NCBI GenBank assembly: GCA_963682025.1
Contig: OY821522.1
Coordinates: 28,446,959 to 28,510,958 of the forward strand
Direction: 5' to 3'
DNA: 64,000 bases
Origin: Cordilura impudica
Taxonomy: Eukaryota; Arthropoda; Insecta; Diptera; Scathophagidae
Below are positions 11,189 through 21,143 of the stretch, one piece after another. The translations under genes and the position numbers were made by a program. The first letter of the stretch is position 1. Each line of letters opens with the position of its first letter. The notes below the pieces were generated by a model, which did not search any database, was not told the origin of the DNA, and saw only the letters and a list, made by a program, of their open reading frames with translations.

Positions 11189-12582
11189 TCGTCCTCATGG
11201 TTAGTCTCCTCCTGTTGTTCGTAGTTATTATAATAACCCTCCCAAGTCTGTTCCTCGGGTTCTTCCTGAGCTATGTGGTTAATTCTCTGAGCCTTATTCG
11301 AAAAATTATTGAATTGATTTGATGGTGCCGGTGGGCATTTTCCCGAAAATGCGTTAAAATTTGGTCTATTCATGTAATCTATTCTCCTTGTCTGCATAGG
11401 ATTATCTATTTCCATGGGTACCGGTTTAGGTAACGGTTTTGGGCCTATTGGTCTTGGGGGTTGCATATTGTTATTAAAGTTTTGATGTCTATAGGTATAG
11501 TTCGGATTTTGTGGAAAATGTTGTCTGTTAAATGATTGATTGTAAAAATTTGGATTTGATGGTTGTCTTCTAAAAGCATCATCTCTAAATGATTGACTTT
11601 GTACTGCTTGGGGTAAATATGCTATTTGTGGGTAAAATTGTTGTCTTGGAAATTGCTGTTTTCTAGGGGGTATTTGAGGTGATTGGTGTTGACTATTTCT
11701 ATGGCTCAAGTATTGTGTCCTGAATCCTTGGTTTTCTAACTTCATACACAAGTGTAATGCCTGAGGTAAATCAAATGGTTCCCTCATGCTCAAAAGTCTA
11801 GGAAGATCGCCATTTAGGCCTCTAACGAATGTGTCCAGAGCCTTGTTTCTATATGTTTTCGTGAGAAGTTGCATTGCTTCTTGTCCCATTTCCAGACTTG
11901 ATAATTTATTCAATATCAGTGACAAGTGGTTATAAACTTCCTGATAAAACTGGGAGATAGAACTCCTTCCCTGCGTCAATGATGTAAGTTGACATTCAAG
12001 GGTAGTAGTGTCACGTTTGTCAGCATAATGCAGTGCAAGACAGTGTGAAATCGCTTTCCAGTCTAGTGGGGTATTGTATGACTCAAGGACTGCGTCAGAG
12101 TTGCCTACGATTTTGTTCCTAATAACGTTTAGTATGCCGAAGTATTTCGGTGTACCTCTAGTATTCCCGTATATTCCGAGCACGCGGTCTACGCTTTTTT
12201 TCCATGAGCTATACTCTACTGGGTTTCCCGAAAATTCCCTAAGGCTGCGTATGATGTCTGGTATTCTATCTAAATCGTTAAGTTGGCCCTGATGTTCCGG
12301 CCTGATAAATTCGTCTGTAGCATTAAGTAGTAGGTTGTCACTGTTGAGGTTTTCTTGTATTATTCTCCTAGCAATATCGCTAAAGGCAATTATTAACTCC
12401 GGTGTCAAATTTGCCTGTAGTGGTGGTTGTGTCATGCGGGCTGGCTGTATTGGTGGAGCGCCTGCAGCGTCCAAACCACTAGGTCTTATCAGGTTATTGG
12501 GGTTTGACATTTTGTCGAAACAGAAAAAAAATTTCTTATATCGTTGTAACAATTTTCCCAATAAAATTGCCCTTATATTCAA
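11152..12582 (-). CDS. gag: gag capsid-type protein of gypsy-like element
   Basis: 476 codons, uninterrupted. The central part has a retrotransposon Gag-like helical domain (FSGNPVEYSSWKKSVDRVLG, LTQGRSSISQFYQEVYNHLS, FVRGLNGDLPRLL). The C-terminal third is rich in Gln, Asn, Pro and Arg (PRQQFYPQ, RQHFPQNPNY) and has no CCHC zinc knuckle, which is also true of Drosophila gypsy-type Gag. The acidic C-terminus overlaps the start of pol. The start at 12582 lies in a longer open frame; the second Met, MSNPNN (near 12510), is the better start because the first residues look like leader translation. Confidence 0.85.
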   Translation of the reverse strand: MNIRAILLGKLLQRYKKFFFCFDKMSNPNNLIRPSGLDAAGAPPIQPARMTQPPLQANLTPELIIAFSDIARRIIQENLNSDNLLLNATDEFIRPEHQGQLNDLDRIPDIIRSLREFSGNPVEYSSWKKSVDRVLGIYGNTRGTPKYFGILNVIRNKIVGNSDAVLESYNTPLDWKAISHCLALHYADKRDTTTLECQLTSLTQGRSSISQFYQEVYNHLSLILNKLSSLEMGQEAMQLLTKTYRNKALDTFVRGLNGDLPRLLSMREPFDLPQALHLCMKLENQGFRTQYLSHRNSQHQSPQIPPRKQQFPRQQFYPQIAYLPQAVQSQSFRDDAFRRQPSNPNFYNQSFNRQHFPQNPNYTYRHQNFNNNMQPPRPIGPKPLPKPVPMEIDNPMQTRRIDYMNRPNFNAFSGKCPPAPSNQFNNFSNKAQRINHIAQEEPEEQTWEGYYNNYEQQEETNHEDDCNQFADVHFLD

Positions 12583-12599
12583 CTGTCCTAAGACCGATC

Positions 12600-13310
12600 A
12601 AATTTAATGCAAAATTTTTTAAGATTCAAAATAAAATTGCAATAAGTTTAGTTGTTTCAAATTTAGTTTTTCCAAGGTTTAATTCACTTGGTTTTAATTT
12701 TTTCAAAGTTGATTCAAACTTAAAATTTTGTCAAATTGTTCAAAACTTAGTCAGTATAAATTTACCCTGAATTCAATTTCTTCAAATTTAATTTCTTGAA
12801 GTTTAATTTACTTAGTAAAAATTAATTGCTTCAAATTTTTCTTCAAATTTGATTATTTAAAAATTACTCCAAATTTAATTTTTTCTAATTTAAAGATTTA
12901 ATCCACTTAGTTTAATTGTTTCAAATTTTTCTTCAAATTTAATTTTTTTCAAAAATTGTTTTAATTTTTCAAATTTAAAAATTTAATTCACTTATTTTAA
13001 TTGTTTCAAATTTTTCTTCAAATTTAATTTTTTCAAAAATTGTTTTAATTTTTCAAATTTAAAAATTTAATTCACTTATTTTAATTGTTTCAAATTTTTC
13101 TTCAAATTTAATTTTTTCAAAAATTGTTTTAATTCACTTATTTTAATTGTTTCAAATTTTTCTTCAAATTTAATTTTTTTCAAAAATTGTTTTAATTTTT
13201 CAAATTTAAAAATTTAATTCACTTATTTTAATTGTTTCAAATTTTTCTTCAAATTTAATTTTTTTCAAAAATTGTTTTAATTTTTCAAATTTAAAAATTT
13301 AATTCACTTA
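12600..13310 (-). repeat. AT-rich tandem array in gypsy 5' leader, unit about 85 bp
   Basis: About five head-to-tail units, one shortened. Each is built from AATTCACTTATTTTAATTG, TTTCAAATTTTTCTTCAAAT and a block of TTTTCAAAAATTGTTTTAAT followed by TTTTTCAAATTTAAAAATTT. The array lies between the PBS and gag, where Drosophila gypsy has its Su(Hw) insulator. I do not see the Su(Hw) core TGCATA repeated here, so any insulator role is speculation. Confidence 0.8.
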
Positions 13311-13604
13311 TTACTTTAAATCTAGTAGCCTATAATGATTCACAATAAATACACTGAATAATAAAAATGGAGTTCTTACATTAATATCAGTATGTGCATG
13401 TCTCGGCGCTGGGAGTTGTCCTTTTTTTCCTCTAAGGTTACTAAGGGTCCTTCACGCTGATGTTTGTCGCTTCCTTGATGGCTTCTATTGTCGCAATACT
13501 TTAGGGCGTTGCATTAAAACGATGAGTCACTTTATGCTGTTTCAGGATCTTTGTGGACACACTTGTTTCACTGCTTAATTAGAAGACGGACGCCACTTTT
13601 TTTA
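13311..13604 (-). other. gypsy 5' leader, unique part
   Basis: Non-coding leader between PBS and tandem array. No ORF of note. It would contain the splice donor for env RNA; I could not identify it with confidence. Confidence 0.4.
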
Positions 13605-13615
13605 GTTGGGCGCCA
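13605..13615 (-). other. tRNA-Lys-like primer binding site
   Basis: Directly after the 5' LTR on the minus strand reads TGGCGCCCAAC. This is the classical gypsy PBS, complementary to the 3' end of tRNA-Lys, and it sets the direction of the element. Confidence 0.9.
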
Positions 13616-13926
13616 GTTAAACTTGCATTTATTTTAAAATGATTAAAAGGAAAAACTTATTTTTTTATTTTTTATTATTCTTGTATTTAGTTCATTCAAA
13701 AGCTAAAAGCGAACTAACTACTAAAACTAATTGCACAAGTTATTAAATGATGTCTCATTTCAACACGCGCTGTCTGTTTTCTGTTGGCTTGCAGAGAATG
13801 TTAAGCTTACACGTGCTGTGAGTTTTTTATGTTTTCTCACAATATTGCAGACGCATCGCGAGCAATTTAACCAAATTATTTTATTTGATATTTTGTTTTT
13901 ATGAAATAACATTAATGTCGTTAACT
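13615..13926 (-). repeat. 5' LTR of gypsy-like element
   Basis: 312 bp matching 4426-4751. It is flanked by TGTA at 13927-13930. Confidence 0.9.
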
Positions 13927-14450
13927 TGTAAAATACATGAGGAAAGTCACATGTACATTTTTCAATTAGAACAGGTTCTATTTTTGCATGACAAACATGT
14001 GAAAATACAACACTGCTTGTGGCAAAAGAAAAACAGAGTAAATTTTAAAGATTAATATTGAAAGAAAAATAAATTGTTTAGTATTAATTAACAATTAAAA
14101 AATATATATCTTTTTTTTTAACAATACATTTTTGTAAATTCACAAATTAAATCAGCTGTTGTTTACATTTAGAGGTTATGTCATACGGAAATACATACGC
14201 ACGTGTGATAGCAAAAATTATGAATCGGATGTAAAAGACAATTTTGACAGACATGAAGAATTGCATATGGATAAAAAAAGTGACAGTACATATGTAAAAA
14301 ACACTTCGTGTAATAGCACCTTTAGCAGATTTAAATCAACCGCATATTTTACTACTTTCGGTTGTCATTGGCAAATTGAAATCAGCCGCATTACATACAG
14401 CTTTAAATCATTCGCATTAACAGGGTATAACGAATTATTATAAAAATTTT

Positions 14451-15021
14451 ATTTTATTTAATTCAATATTTTTAAAACGTATACATAAATTTTATCTCAT
14501 TAAAAATTGATTTTAAAAATGCCATTTATCAATTGATGTGTTCTGAAATACAACTGAAATATTTTGAAAATCTATTGATATTTTCTGAAATACAATTGGA
14601 AAAGATGTAGATAGTGTTAAATAAAAAAAACTAAATGAACTAACTTTTTAGAAACCACAAATACAGTTTCAATTTGCTATCCATCGAGGAAAGGCTGGTT
14701 CGTGTCTTCTATATTTCGAATAAAAGAAAACACATGTCAGTTTTTTGCTTTGTGGTCCTAGCGTTGCTACTCCACGTGCAATTAGGTTAAATGTACTTTT
14801 TGCGCGTGTTTTTAGGTTTAGTTTAATTTTAAAAGTTTTTATACAACAGCTCACCCTAACTTCCCTTGTGAAGGCAATGGTTGTATGAGGGAGCTACGAG
14901 AGTTTAACCCTGGAGTTTTGGTCTAGTACCTTTTCCATCAAAATTTAGAGTACAAAAAAAAAACCACATATAATGAATCATCAATGGAAACCGCGAATAA
15001 CTCACTGTGGAAGTAGGAGCG
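14451..15021. other. AT-rich interval, no gene seen
   Basis: Up to about 14510 it still belongs to the R3 repeat. The remainder shows no motif or convincing frame. Confidence 0.4.
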
Positions 15022-15443
15022 AATGCCTGAATGTAAAAAAATAACATGTAATCAAATTACTGAAACCAAAATTAGACGACGTTTTCTCTTTTGGTACCAC
15101 CAAATCGGTTCTATACAATTTTCTTTTTAGCAAGCTGTAATAAACCAACACAAATATAAAATATTTTTGCAAAATACACAATGTAAGTTTTACAGCAAGG
15201 TGAATATTTCATAAACTTGTAAAGCGCAAATTTTTAGATTCTAATTAGACAATGTATGTATTTTATATCGACAGATTTATATCGACCGCTTTACTACTTT
15301 TGGTCGACATTGACAAATTGAAATCAGCCGCATTTCATACAGCTTTACATAAATTTGCATTAACAAGCTGTAACGAATTATTATAAATATTTTATTATAA
15401 GAAATATTTTTAAGAAATATTATACATAAATTTTATCATTCCG
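15022..15443 (+). repeat. Second copy of repeat family R3
   Basis: An uninterrupted copy matching 4060-4324 plus 14325-14510. It starts AATGCCTGAATGTAAAAAAA and ends ACATAAATTTTATC. It gives the pre-insertion structure of the nested region. Confidence 0.7.
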
Positions 15444-15541
15444 CACTTCTCCTCCATAAGAACTATAACTGTGCCAATTTTACAACCCTCCGTGCCAGCA
15501 TTTTGCTTAAAAAGGGATTAGGAAATTTTCCTTCACGTATT

Positions 15542-16563
15542 AAGCCCTAAACACATAACTGCGAGTGCGAGAAAAAATGAGAATGAGGCAGCATGATTTT
15601 TTCTATATGTGGAAGCGAGATCGATAGTAAAGCTTTTTTACAACTTAGGTTGTAAAAACACTCGCAAGGGAAATAGAATTGATTCTATTTTCTGTGCGAG
15701 AAAAATCAGATGACAGGAGAATCAGCTGATAGGCATTAAACGCGATGCCTACTATAGTAATTACTTTATTTAACCCCCCAATCTCACATCACACTGAAAT
15801 TTTAAAATCGTTGTGTACGTATTATCAACGAAAAATTTTTCGAATTAGTCGAATCCATCGCCATTAAATTTTATGCTCACACATCTGACTGCAATCTCAT
15901 TTTTAAAATGTTGTCGAAGCGTAAACTTGAAAAAATTTGTATACTTCTCTCTCTTATTTTATTTTAAGTAGAGTTACCGAGTTTATTATACAGGCACATG
16001 TTTGAGGGAAAATGTTTACATTTATTATTATTAGAATTATTTTAATAATAGTTAATAATATTTATGCTCTATAATTAACAAACTTGCGTTTTTGTATCCG
16101 CATTTCAAAAAATAAATCATTATAATAGATTTAACAAGTTAAAACTTTAATTACAATTTTACAGAATCCAGTAAATTTGCATTAAATTTATAACAAGGTA
16201 ACATTAATCATCGTTAGTGTCTGCCACTATTCGCACGAAAAATTTGGTGCCATTAGTGTGACCACTGCGGAAAATGTGTGTGTGTATTAGTAAAAAAATG
16301 TGAGTGTATTGAGTTTTTCGAACTTGCAGTGTGATGTGAGATTGGTGGGTAACCCGTTAATAATTTCGATTTTATTCATTTTTTTATATTTATTGTTTGT
16401 TATATGAACAGCTTTGTATACAATTGACAATTGAATTATGTCCGACAGTAGGACAATCAGCTGCTCGAAAGCATTTTGATGATTTTGTAAAAGCAGAAAT
16501 TCTCGTATGCAAAAAGCTTAGTTTTTACTCGCAATCGCAACTCGCCATTATGTGTTTAGGGCT
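15542..16563. mobile_element. Harbinger-like non-autonomous element, about 1.0 kb
   Basis: Left end AGCCCTAAACACATAACTGC and right end ATTATGTGTTTAGGGCT are inverted repeats, and TTA flanks both sides (TWA target duplication). A second internal inverted pair, CAATCTCACATCACACTG near 15778 and CAGTGTGATGTGAGATTG near 16325, suggests long subterminal repeats. No transposase frame. The TIR resembles the start of the Harbinger-linked sequence at 33905 (AAACACA followed by AACTG). Confidence 0.75.
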
Positions 16564-16566
16564 TTA

Positions 16567-17219
16567 ATATATAGACAATTTCTACTGTTTTTGTTTGTGT
16601 TATACTTTCCGGAACCTTCTGAGTCTTCCAGATGATGCATAATTCTGAAATTCGTTATGCTTTTTTTATTTGACACGAGACAGATCGAGTCCGAATATGG
16701 ATTTTGTGGACGTAGAAGCAAAGTGGCGTCATAAATATTAGTCTTTGTTTTATTTTATTTTTTGAAGCCTCCCGATCTGACATACGTACAAGCCACGAGA
16801 CTGATGCTAACGAGGCTAATTCTATTATTTTCGGTCTGTAAGGTTGATTTCTCTTTTCCACAACTTTCCGAAGCCCCTGATTTCAAAGCAATCTGAAAAT
16901 GCTCATACTTAAAGTACATTGTATGCCGCAGATTCGAAGTCAGATTTGGATTTTGGTCTGTGACAGAAATCAAATAAACGTCATATAAGATTTGATTACT
17001 ACAAGGGGACTAGATCTAAAAATAATCTGGCCAATACCATATTTAGTAGGGTTACTTATTTGTACCAAAATAATATAGAAAGCGAGTTTGAGTTAAATAT
17101 GTTATACCTGCAAATCATTATATAAATTTAAGTGAATATCGGGAGGCTAATTTACATGGGGACTATGACTAAAATTTGTCGTACACTCTTCATTTTTAAA
17201 CTCTTTCTTTTAATTCATA
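16567..17219. other. Interval without recognised gene
   Basis: Contains short repeat-like phrases (CCGGAACCTTCTGAGTC, CGGGAGGCTAATTTACATGG) that suggest degraded Helitron/Helentron debris. The short minus-strand frames at 16655-16973 have no recognisable motif. Confidence 0.35.
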
Positions 17220-17560
17220 CTCTCTGTCTGTCTGTCGTGGGGCAACCCCATTCTCCCTTATCCAATTGATCTGAAACTTGGCTCATAGTCTTGTTGTGAC
17301 TACAGATTAATTTTGGGGTAGTCACTCACAGTCACGTATAGTCACGCACAGTTACGGAGTGATCTAAATGTCATTTCCCCTCATCCGATCGATCTGAAAC
17401 TTGGTCCATAGACTTGTTGTGGCCAAAGATTAATTTTAAGATAGTCACACACAGTCACGGATAGTCACGCACAGTCACGGACTGATTTAAACCCCATTTC
17501 CCCTCATCCAATCAATCTGAAACTTTGTCCATAGACTTGTTATGGCCAAAGATTATGTCT
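17220..17560 (+). repeat. Tandem repeat, unit about 122 bp, 2.5 copies
   Basis: The phrases CATTTCCCCTCATCC, GATCTGAAACTTGG, CATAGACTTGTTGTGGC and CACAGTCACGGA recur at near-constant spacing (about 17248, 17371 and 17492). It is preceded by CTGTCTGTCTGTCGTGG, a GTCT microsatellite like that of the Helentron-like families, so it may be the body of a third such family. Confidence 0.7.
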
Positions 17561-17950
17561 ATTTTAAGAATTAGTTTTAATAAAAACTTTGTTTTTATGA
17601 GTTAGATGATTTAAGTAATAATATATGAGTATATTAACCATGCGACCATAGCATGGCTTTTAATGTTTATATGCCAAATTTTATCAGAATAAATTCAATA
17701 TTTGTAACCTAACGTTTGCAAAAAATATTGTGAAAAATAACATTATATAATTAAAATTATGGCACTAACTATTATATAATTTCTAATAACTTCAGAACGT
17801 ATCCAGAGATTTTCTTTTATAATATTTCGATTTATTTGCAGGGGTGTAGATTATGCATGAGATATTATAAAATACTAGGGGTTTCTCGAATTCGATTTTT
17901 CCATATATATTCCGAATTTTTCCAATTTGAATTTTGTGCGAGAAGAGTAA
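17561..17950. other. AT-rich interval, no gene seen
   Basis: No supported frame or motif. Confidence 0.4.
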
Positions 17951-18310
17951 TTTTTATACCCTACATCACTGTTTGGTGTGGATATAACAAGCTTGTACTG
18001 ATGCTTGTAATTACCAAAAATATTTGACCTGACCTTTTCTTATACCGATCGACTCAAAATCACGTTCTGCACCGATTTAGCGATGGCCGTCTGTCTGTGT
18101 GTCCATGTAAACACTTTACTCAAACTACAGGTCGCAAATATAAATATATTTTGATGAAATATTGTTATTAAAATTAGACCTAGCCCGCAGACAAATAACC
18201 CATATGGGATGGACTTAAATTCCCATAGGATTCAGATTGTCGCATAAATGTCTGTCAAATTTGTATTATTTATGTTTATTACATCCAAAAATTAACACTG
18301 TAAGAGTATT
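17951..18310 (+). mobile_element. Helentron/DINE-like family 1, diverged 5' fragment (copy I)
   Basis: Starts TTTTTATACCCTACATCACT, keeps AAAAATATTTGACCT, GTCTGTCTGTGTGTCCATGT and GGTCGCAAATATAAATATAT in order, then fades before the 3' half. It is more diverged than the other copies and so older. It lies in what would be the intron upstream of the yellow-family exon. Confidence 0.75.
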
Positions 18311-18592
18311 CCCGCCATGGTCCCCATATAAGAATGCACAAGTATGTTCAGAACTTTCAGCTAGTACAATATTTAACTATATGTATAAAAGAATTTTAAA
18401 GACAAATGGGTTAATTTGGATCCAAATCCAGATTTCGGTGTACTGCCCTGGCTAACACAAATGGATGCAACTTGACTCGAGTTGTACACTTTTTCTTAGC
18501 GTTTAAAAACGTTTTGTATCTCGTTTCGTACTGACGACAAAAATATTGTATTTATTACACGGTTTTGACACACTTTTTAATTTTTCTTCCAG
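18311..18592 (+). other. Probable intron end before yellow-family exon
   Basis: No gene. It ends with a pyrimidine-rich tract TTTTTAATTTTTCTTCCAG, a strong 3' splice site for the next exon. Confidence 0.5.
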
Positions 18593-19072
18593 GAGTTCGT
18601 TGTTTCAACCAGTATACTGAAGGATGAGAGTCTTTGGTCTAACAACACTCAAAATGTGGCAAAGTATTTTGTATCAATTGGAGAACGCGGAAATTCAGGT
18701 CAATCTTCTACGTCCGGCATAGCACACAATGGCGTCATGTTTTTTACTCAAGTTCACAGAGATGACATTGGATGCTGGGATACCAATAAGCCGTACACGA
18801 CCCAAAATTTGCACCGGTTTTTAGAAAATGAGTGCAATATGGCAGAGCTTTCGAAGAACTCAACAGATTCACTAATAAATTTCCCAAATGACCTTAAAGT
18901 TGACCGGGAACAGGGACCAAATCAAAGTGTTTGGGTAATAAGCAATAATCTGCCCGTTTATCTATACAGTAGATTAAATTATAACAAAATTAATTTTCGT
19001 ATTTTAAAAGCTAATATAGGTAATCTCGTCGATGGTACCATCTGTGATCCTCTTAAAAGTCCGATTTTTTAA
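18593..19072 (+). CDS. Terminal exon of a yellow/MRJP-family gene
   Basis: This exon starts in phase 0 right after the acceptor CTTCCAG and encodes 159 residues to a TAA. It carries the conserved C-terminal half of Yellow proteins: EFVVSTSILKDES, GERGNSGQSS, NGVMFFTQVHRDDIGCWDT, NFPNDLKVDRE, VWVISNNLPVYLYS, LNYNKINFRI and terminal GTICDP. Yellow proteins are secreted beta-propeller-type proteins linked to insect cuticle pigmentation and behaviour. The upstream two thirds (signal peptide and first propeller blades) are not in the window, so the previous intron is very long or the exon is stranded. The frame is undamaged. I cannot assign a specific yellow paralogue. Confidence 0.88.
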   Translation, partial: EFVVSTSILKDESLWSNNTQNVAKYFVSIGERGNSGQSSTSGIAHNGVMFFTQVHRDDIGCWDTNKPYTTQNLHRFLENECNMAELSKNSTDSLINFPNDLKVDREQGPNQSVWVISNNLPVYLYSRLNYNKINFRILKANIGNLVDGTICDPLKSPIF

Positions 19073-19854
19073 GTTTCTCATGATATGTTTTTGAGAAAAT
19101 TTGTTCGAATTTTTCAATGCTTTTAAAAGTCACTTGTTTCATATAATACTCAAACAACAAAAGGTTCGTGCACGTTAATAGTATATTAATATTAAAAAAA
19201 TTGTCAAAATATATTAATGTAAGATGGCATCTCTTTAGTTGCCATCATATATTTAAAAATAATCCAAAAAAAAAATCATAATTTAAGACGTGCGTGCCGA
19301 ATCATTTATTTTAATAACAAACAATATTAATAAATATTGAAATATTAATATATAATTTTGCGTTTTTTTGTGAGTAGGTTTCAAGATGAATGGGAAACAT
19401 GCCTACAACTTTTTCCACGGTAGTTTTTATGCCTTGGATTTAATTGAACATTCCTTGCCTTATGACAGGAAGCTTTGCTTTATTAAAATCTGATACTGAT
19501 CAAAAATAAATACATATTTCCAGTTTGTCCAGAAACGTGACGATAATTTCTTTTAAACGTTATTGAGATTTCTCTATGCCTTAGCTTCAATTTATCACAC
19601 AGAGCTAAGTTTCAATCTTGAATGTGTAAACGTAACGATTAATTCTTTTCACGTCCTTTTTAGGTTCCTAAAAGCCTTCGCTGCAATTAACTACAACAGT
19701 AAAAACTATATGTCCAGTTTGTCTAGAACGCGAGTTAAATAAAAGTTCACGAATACATTTGGTTGAGTTGTTAATATGAGCTGTCCTTTTCTGTATTGTT
19801 TGCTATATCTTTATACAAAATATTCTTAATCAAAAACTATAATCATTCAATACA
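19073..19854. other. 3' flank of yellow exon, no further gene
   Basis: AT-rich. Phrases CAGTTTGTCCAGAAACGTGA (19521) and CAGTTTGTCTAGAACGCGAG (19714) are a diverged direct repeat. No polyadenylation site stands out beyond generic AATAAA. Confidence 0.4.
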
Positions 19855-20020
19855 AAACAAGCAGATTCCAGCCCTCGAAATTGGAGCGCAAATTCTAGGA
19901 AATTTTATTTTTTCATTAAAAGTATGCTAATCAATTATAGCCATTTCACAAATCAACACAAAAAACAAACTCATTTTTATTACAAACACATTAACAGATT
20001 TAATAAACACACACTTCCCA
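19855..20020 (-). mobile_element. Helitron-like repeat family R5, terminal fragment
   Basis: GCAGATTCCAGCCCTCGAAA followed by GCAAATTCTAGGAAATTTTA and CAAACACATTAA. It matches 40567-40682 plus 41469 onward. Read on the minus strand the end is GGCTGGAATCTGC (CTGCTAGT in the 40.5-kb copy), resembling a Helitron CTAG 3' terminus. Confidence 0.55.
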
Positions 20021-20325
20021 CCAAACCTAACGTTCCGATTTCGTAAAGAATACGTAACGACTGTCGGCAAAATCTTCCGATTTCGGAATCGAAATATTAT
20101 CGATATCGTAACGATTTTCATATGGAAGGGTTGACATGATTTCGCAACGATATGTAGGTACGATTTCGTTTCGACATTTTTTTTAACGATTTCGTTGAAA
20201 CAAAAACTTCCGATTTCGCAACCGAAATATTAGCGACTTCGTAACTATATGTAGGTACAAAATCGCAACGACATGAATGTACGATTTAGTTTAGACTTTC
20301 TTAACGATTGCGTAAAGAATTCTCT
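20021..20325. repeat. CG-containing imperfect tandem repeat
   Basis: Two diverged units of about 125 bp share CTTCCGATTTCG, CGAAATATTA, GTAACGA/GTAACTA, ATATGTAGGTAC and TTTCTTAACGATT. TTCGT/AACGA elements are unusually dense against the AT-rich surroundings. The left edge (CCACCAAACCTAACGTTCCG) matches, inverted, the sequence near 29878-29900. Confidence 0.6.
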
Positions 20326-20442
20326 TCAACTTTTTTAAAAAAATTATTTTCATTCATTTTATTAATTTATTTAAAAAATAACATAGTATAATAATATAAA
20401 AAAAATAATACAAGATAATGTAATAATTTAACTTAACTTTTG

Positions 20443-21142
20443 TTAGTTGGTTTTCTTTTTAATGAATTTAGATGCAAAACTGTCATTGCCGAATATTCCT
20501 TTTAAATTTTCAAAAGTAAATTTCTTTACGTCGTCCTTCGTCGTCTTACTTAACTTTGTGATCTATTCAAAAGAAATAATAAAATAAAATTAATATAAGG
20601 TTTTTTTTTTGTCTACAGCAAAAAGAAGATGAACTTACTAATTCTAATGCCATATCGTCGTCGTCTACTAAAGTTTTTTCAAAGGCCAACAAATCTTCTG
20701 TATTTTCAAATGGAAATTTGTTTAGTTTCTTAAACATATTATTTTGAGCCTCCAATGTCTTTAAGCTGTGTTCCATTGTCCGTTTTAGAGCAATAAACTC
20801 TTCTGTAAAATGCTGATACATTTTGAGGTTGTCTTCGCGAAGTTTGATTGGTATTTTGTTTGTTCTGATCTATTAATAATTTATTTTGGACCACCACTTG
20901 TTGTAACAAATCTTGTATACCTATTACTTAGAGAGCTATAAGTTAACACAACTTTCAGAATAAATAAAAAGTTTTGTTATCTTACCTGGTACCTGTTGTT
21001 CACTACATTGTTTGCTGTGGGTAGCTCCGTATAAACTTGAATTTCGTTATCTGGAAGTTAAGAGAATATAATGATTAGTTAATATTATAATTGATATTCA
21101 AGGCAATACTTTACTGTAATTAATTTGATTCGAATTGTCCAT
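20443..21142 (-). CDS. Four-exon gene, 147-aa protein with DUF4806-like C-terminus
   Basis: Exons on the minus strand: 21142-21115 (28 nt, ATG start), 21050-20986 (65 nt), 20869-20639 (231 nt) and 20562-20443 (120 nt with TAA). All three introns have GT/AG ends (donors GTAAAG, GTAAGA, GTAAGT; acceptors TTCCAG, TAATAG, GAATAG). The frame stays open across every junction and gives 147 residues. The middle has a helical segment (FIALKRTMEHSLKTLEAQ). The C-terminus, FPFENTEDLLAFEKTL followed by MALELITKLS and LKGIFGN, resembles DUF4806, a domain of unknown function common in insect proteins, some transposon-linked. No damage is seen. The upstream region (21144-21311) may hold more coding sequence, so the start is not certain. 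Confidence 0.72.
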
Positions 21143-21143
21143 C

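Larger units (their letters stand above)
4426..13926 (-). mobile_element. Gypsy-like LTR element with env (errantivirus-type), degraded
   Basis: The order on the minus strand is 5' LTR (13615-13926), PBS, repeat-rich leader, gag, pol, env, PPT, 3' LTR (4426-4751). Termini AGTTAAC...TTTAACT match gypsy LTR ends. A 4-bp target duplication TGTA flanks it (4422-4425 and 13927-13930). Env is split by a Helentron-like copy (5585-6376), another copy sits between pol and env (7212-7913), and pol has a frameshift in integrase. It is therefore a dead insect endogenous retrovirus-type copy, inserted inside a Harbinger MITE. Confidence 0.93.
4325..14321 (+). mobile_element. Harbinger-type MITE, interrupted by gypsy element
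   Basis: Left part 4325-4425 begins AGGTGCTATTACATGATG and right part 13931-14321 ends GTAATAGCACCT. The two ends are inverted repeats of roughly 40 bp containing GTACATATGT-type sequence. TTA flanks both ends (4322-4324 and 14322-14324), the TWA target duplication typical of PIF/Harbinger. Without the gypsy element it is about 490 bp. Related copies lie at 33367-33844 and 35138-35614. The short frame starting at 14159 recurs in the other copies but is just shared repeat sequence. Confidence 0.85.
4060..14450 (+). repeat. Old repeat (family R3), split by a Harbinger MITE
   Basis: Bases 4060-4324 and 14325-about 14450 match, in order, a contiguous second copy at 15022-15443. Left-part landmarks are AATGCCTGAATGTAAAAAAAT and GTTTTCTCTTTTGG. 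Right-part landmarks are AAATTGAAATCAGCCGCAT and GTAACGAATTATTATAAA-like sequence. The match shows that everything between them arrived later. I see no coding capacity. Confidence 0.7.

Noticed and set aside
12335..12607. Plus-strand frames opposite gypsy gag and pol (12074-12770)
   Set aside because: Antisense shadows of gag and its leader.
14159..14443. Frame starting MFTFRGYVIRKY, also at 33683 and 35452
   Set aside because: All three lie in copies of one Harbinger MITE and end at different places.
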